Shown piece by piece: positions 62,609 through 64,000 of a DNA stretch of 64,000 bases. Position 1 is the first letter of the stretch. The number at the start of each line of letters is the position of its first letter. The notes beneath the pieces are model-generated. The model ran no database searches. It was not told the DNA's origin and saw only the letters and a program-made list of their open reading frames with translations. The translations under genes and the position numbers were made by a program. Location of the stretch: the NCBI RefSeq assembly GCF_900636915.1, contig NZ_LR134327.1:1922001-1986000 (forward strand), in the 5' to 3' direction. This DNA comes from Aggregatibacter aphrophilus ATCC 33389 (GTDB lineage: Bacteria; Pseudomonadota; Gammaproteobacteria; Enterobacterales; Pasteurellaceae).

Positions 62609-63430
62609 ATGAGAACTGAAACTGAAATACTTGATGTGATTTTACAGACCGCCAAGGTCTTGCAAGTTGACACCGTCGCCTTGTCCGGTTCGCGGGCCAC
62701 TCCCAAGGCACTAAAGGATGAGTTCCAAGACTATGATGTAGTCTACCTCGTAGAAAATTTGGATGGCCTCGTAGCCGACCTCGCTTGGCTAGACCGGTTT
62801 GGTAAACGGATGATTGAGCAGCATGTTTCCCTAGAACATCGCCAGCTCTTTCTTATGCTCTTTGAAGATGGCAATCGGATTGATCTGACTCTCTGTCCCA
62901 AGGAACATATTAAAGAGTGGCTGGATAGCGAAGCGGATTTCACAGTGCTGACCGACCCACACGGGCTCTTTCAGGCCCATGCATCTGCTCCCCGACGCTA
63001 TTGGACAGCACCAGCGACTGCGACTGATTTTGAAAAATCCTGCAATGAATTTTGGTGGGTATCAGCCTATGTGGTCAAAGGCATTCGCCGCCATCAATTA
63101 ATCTATGCAGCGGATCATCTCTATGAGATTTGTCAGAAAGAATTGTTCAAACTTTTAGCCTGGCAGGTAGCAGCAGATAAGGGACTGGTAGATGTCGGCA
63201 AAAATTACAAATACCTCTTTCAGTATTTGCCTGCTGAAAAAGAGAAGGCTCTCGCAGCGCTGTTTGACTTCCCCAACCAAGAGAATCTCACTCAATCCCT
63301 GTTGGCTACCCAAATATTCTTCCACCAAGAAGCCCAGTCCTTCGCTCACAAAACCGGTTTCTCCTATGACAAAGAAACAGCAGAAAAAATGCTGGAATAT
63401 ACCAAGGAAAAGTTAGATCTGATAGATTGA
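62609..63430 (+). CDS. ANT(6)-like aminoglycoside 6-adenylyltransferase
   Basis: Nucleotidyltransferase of the streptomycin adenylyltransferase family, which inactivates aminoglycosides such as streptomycin by adding AMP; here predicted only. 273 residues. The nucleotidyltransferase motif is SGSRATPKALKDEFQDYDVVY (residues ~31-51), with the third metal Asp in NRIDLTLCPKEH. The C-terminal domain begins around SCNEFWWVSAYVVKGIRRHQL. It has no uptake signal and is flanked by REP-like elements and a 40-bp direct repeat, so it looks inserted. Similar proteins are common in Gram-positive oral bacteria such as streptococci. Start ATG follows GGAGGGG. Confidence 0.85.
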   Translation: MRTETEILDVILQTAKVLQVDTVALSGSRATPKALKDEFQDYDVVYLVENLDGLVADLAWLDRFGKRMIEQHVSLEHRQLFLMLFEDGNRIDLTLCPKEHIKEWLDSEADFTVLTDPHGLFQAHASAPRRYWTAPATATDFEKSCNEFWWVSAYVVKGIRRHQLIYAADHLYEICQKELFKLLAWQVAADKGLVDVGKNYKYLFQYLPAEKEKALAALFDFPNQENLTQSLLATQIFFHQEAQSFAHKTGFSYDKETAEKMLEYTKEKLDLID

Positions 63431-63442
63431 TTTTCAGCGCTA

Positions 63443-63516
63443 GAGATAACGCATATTTCCTAACGCGTTCCCTAATATCAATGTGTTACAGCACACGCTG
63501 GGAAGCGTGCGCTATC
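63443..63516. repeat. REP-like element after the ANT(6)-like gene
   Basis: A weaker arm (TAACGCGTTCCC near 63461) is followed by the hairpin GCACACGCTGGGAAGCGTGCG (written in two halves: GCACACGC and GCGTGCGC, 63491-63512) and CTATC. Together with the element at 62547 it brackets the resistance-type gene. Confidence 0.7.
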
Positions 63517-63520
63517 GGGG

Positions 63521-63560
63521 AGCGGCAGATTATGCAAGAAAAAATGCGTAAAGTGCGGTG
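63521..63560 (+). repeat. 40-bp direct repeat, copy 2
   Basis: Identical to 62465-62504, the end of the SDH-L gene plus uptake signal, but here without the rest of the gene. The sequence after it (GTTTTTTAGAGG) only loosely resembles that after copy 1. Between 63561 and 63727 no gene was recognised. Confidence 0.95.
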
Positions 63561-63727
63561 GTTTTTTAGAGGTATTTTGATAACATTGATTATAAATAGC
63601 ACTTATGGCCACATGCCGGCAGAGAGGGAAATATAAGTTTCGGCACAAAAATTTAACGCTTGAGCAAATGCAGACAATTTATCGCGATACTAGCAAACAA
63701 ATGGATAACCTAATGGAGGATTACAAT

Positions 63728-64000
63728 ATGACTGATAAAGTGTATTTGGCGTTATACAAACACAAACGTTCTTTTCGAAAAGAACCTCTAAAAGCGGCGA
63801 CTGACGCAATAACACGCTTTCTTACAAAGGGCAAATATTCTCATTGTGAGCTTGTTATTGAGAAAATTAAACCCACCGGTGGCGACCACCATAAACAGGA
63901 GACAATATACCAGTGCTTTTCGTCGTCTGTACAAGATGGCGGTGTGCGCTGTAAAGAAATCGACATGATGAGCGGTAAGTGGGACTTAATTGAATTACGT
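63728..64000 (+). CDS. Phage-type protein, 3' end cut by window edge
   Basis: First 91 codons of a protein beginning MTDKVYLALYKHKRSF and containing TRFLTKGKYSHCELVIE and FSSSVQDGGVRCKEIDMM. The pattern K-Y-S-H-C-E followed by Y-x-C-x-S-S-x-x-D-G-G-V is that of small tail- or lysis-associated phage proteins of NlpC/P60-like (YiiX-type) fold, sometimes misnamed enoyl-CoA hydratase. Cys and His in YSHCE would be catalytic. ATG 63728 has GGAGGA; the frame is open upstream to an ATG at 63605, which would add 41 residues. Probably the edge of a prophage or its remnant. Confidence 0.55.
   Translation, partial: MTDKVYLALYKHKRSFRKEPLKAATDAITRFLTKGKYSHCELVIEKIKPTGGDHHKQETIYQCFSSSVQDGGVRCKEIDMMSGKWDLIELR

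Noticed and set aside
61509-63516. Insertion sequence around the ANT(6)-like gene
   Set aside because: No transposase gene and no terminal inverted repeats typical of an IS; only REP-like hairpins and the 40-bp direct repeat are present.

Overview
The window comes from a Pasteurellaceae chromosome, most likely Aggregatibacter or a close Haemophilus relative. The 9-base uptake signal AAGTGCGGT and its complement occur throughout, both inside genes and as inverted pairs acting as terminators. The order mdh / argR / epimerase, the run yohJ-yohK to nuclease-csdA-csdE, and the pair hldE / htrB match Haemophilus influenzae neighbourhoods as I remember them. Species was assigned from gene content only; no search was run.

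Left third (1-22 kb). The partial mdh lies divergent from argR and a TIGR01777 epimerase. The complete Rnf/Rsx electron-transport operon (rsxABCDGE) follows, leading through a large nested dyad element to nth and a sodium-dependent transporter. A minus-strand ascorbate-type PTS operon (EIIB, EIIC and a transketolase split into two subunits) has no EIIA in the window. Next are a DUF4336 protein, a DUF3037 / HipA-like pair whose HipA gene carries an in-frame stop, uup, a dGTPase homologue and yohJK.

22.3-26.7 kb is an AT-rich island at the 3' end of tRNA-Leu(CAA). It is bounded by an imperfect repeat of the tRNA end and has no integrase. It holds a gene broken by a stop codon, a TerB-like/BRCT protein, a secreted Excalibur protein, a coupled three-gene cassette (GHKL-type ATPase, DUF4325 STAS-like protein, two-TM protein) and a fragment of a phage tail gene D. 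The cassette is the best candidate for an undescribed system, possibly phage defence or partner-switching.

Middle (26.7-44 kb). A thermonuclease and csdAE, then LPS genes hldE and lpxL/htrB, then a TorD-like chaperone, a quinone reductase and nfeD-qmcA. After these comes a large protein with a C-terminal lysozyme-like domain, followed by a small exported protein that looks like its immunity partner. A decayed copy of part of the large gene lies just beyond. cpdB and a four-gene siderophore ABC transporter with a probable Fur box and an internal attenuator complete the section.

43.7-61.5 kb is a formate hydrogenlyase module: selenocysteine FdhF (TGA read through), hyfABCDEFGHI with hycH and hycI, and divergent hypF for nickel-site maturation. 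A AAA ATPase of unknown role sits between fdhF and hycI. A GC-rich hairpin repeat lies inside the operon between hyfI and hycH.

Right end (61.5-64 kb). A shikimate-dehydrogenase-like gene is followed by an ANT(6)-like aminoglycoside adenylyltransferase gene. That gene is bracketed by members of a dispersed REP-like hairpin family and by a perfect 40-bp direct repeat of the shikimate-dehydrogenase-like gene end, which marks a recent insertion. The window closes in a truncated phage-type gene. The REP-like family recurs in intergenic positions across the window and is the main repeat element seen.
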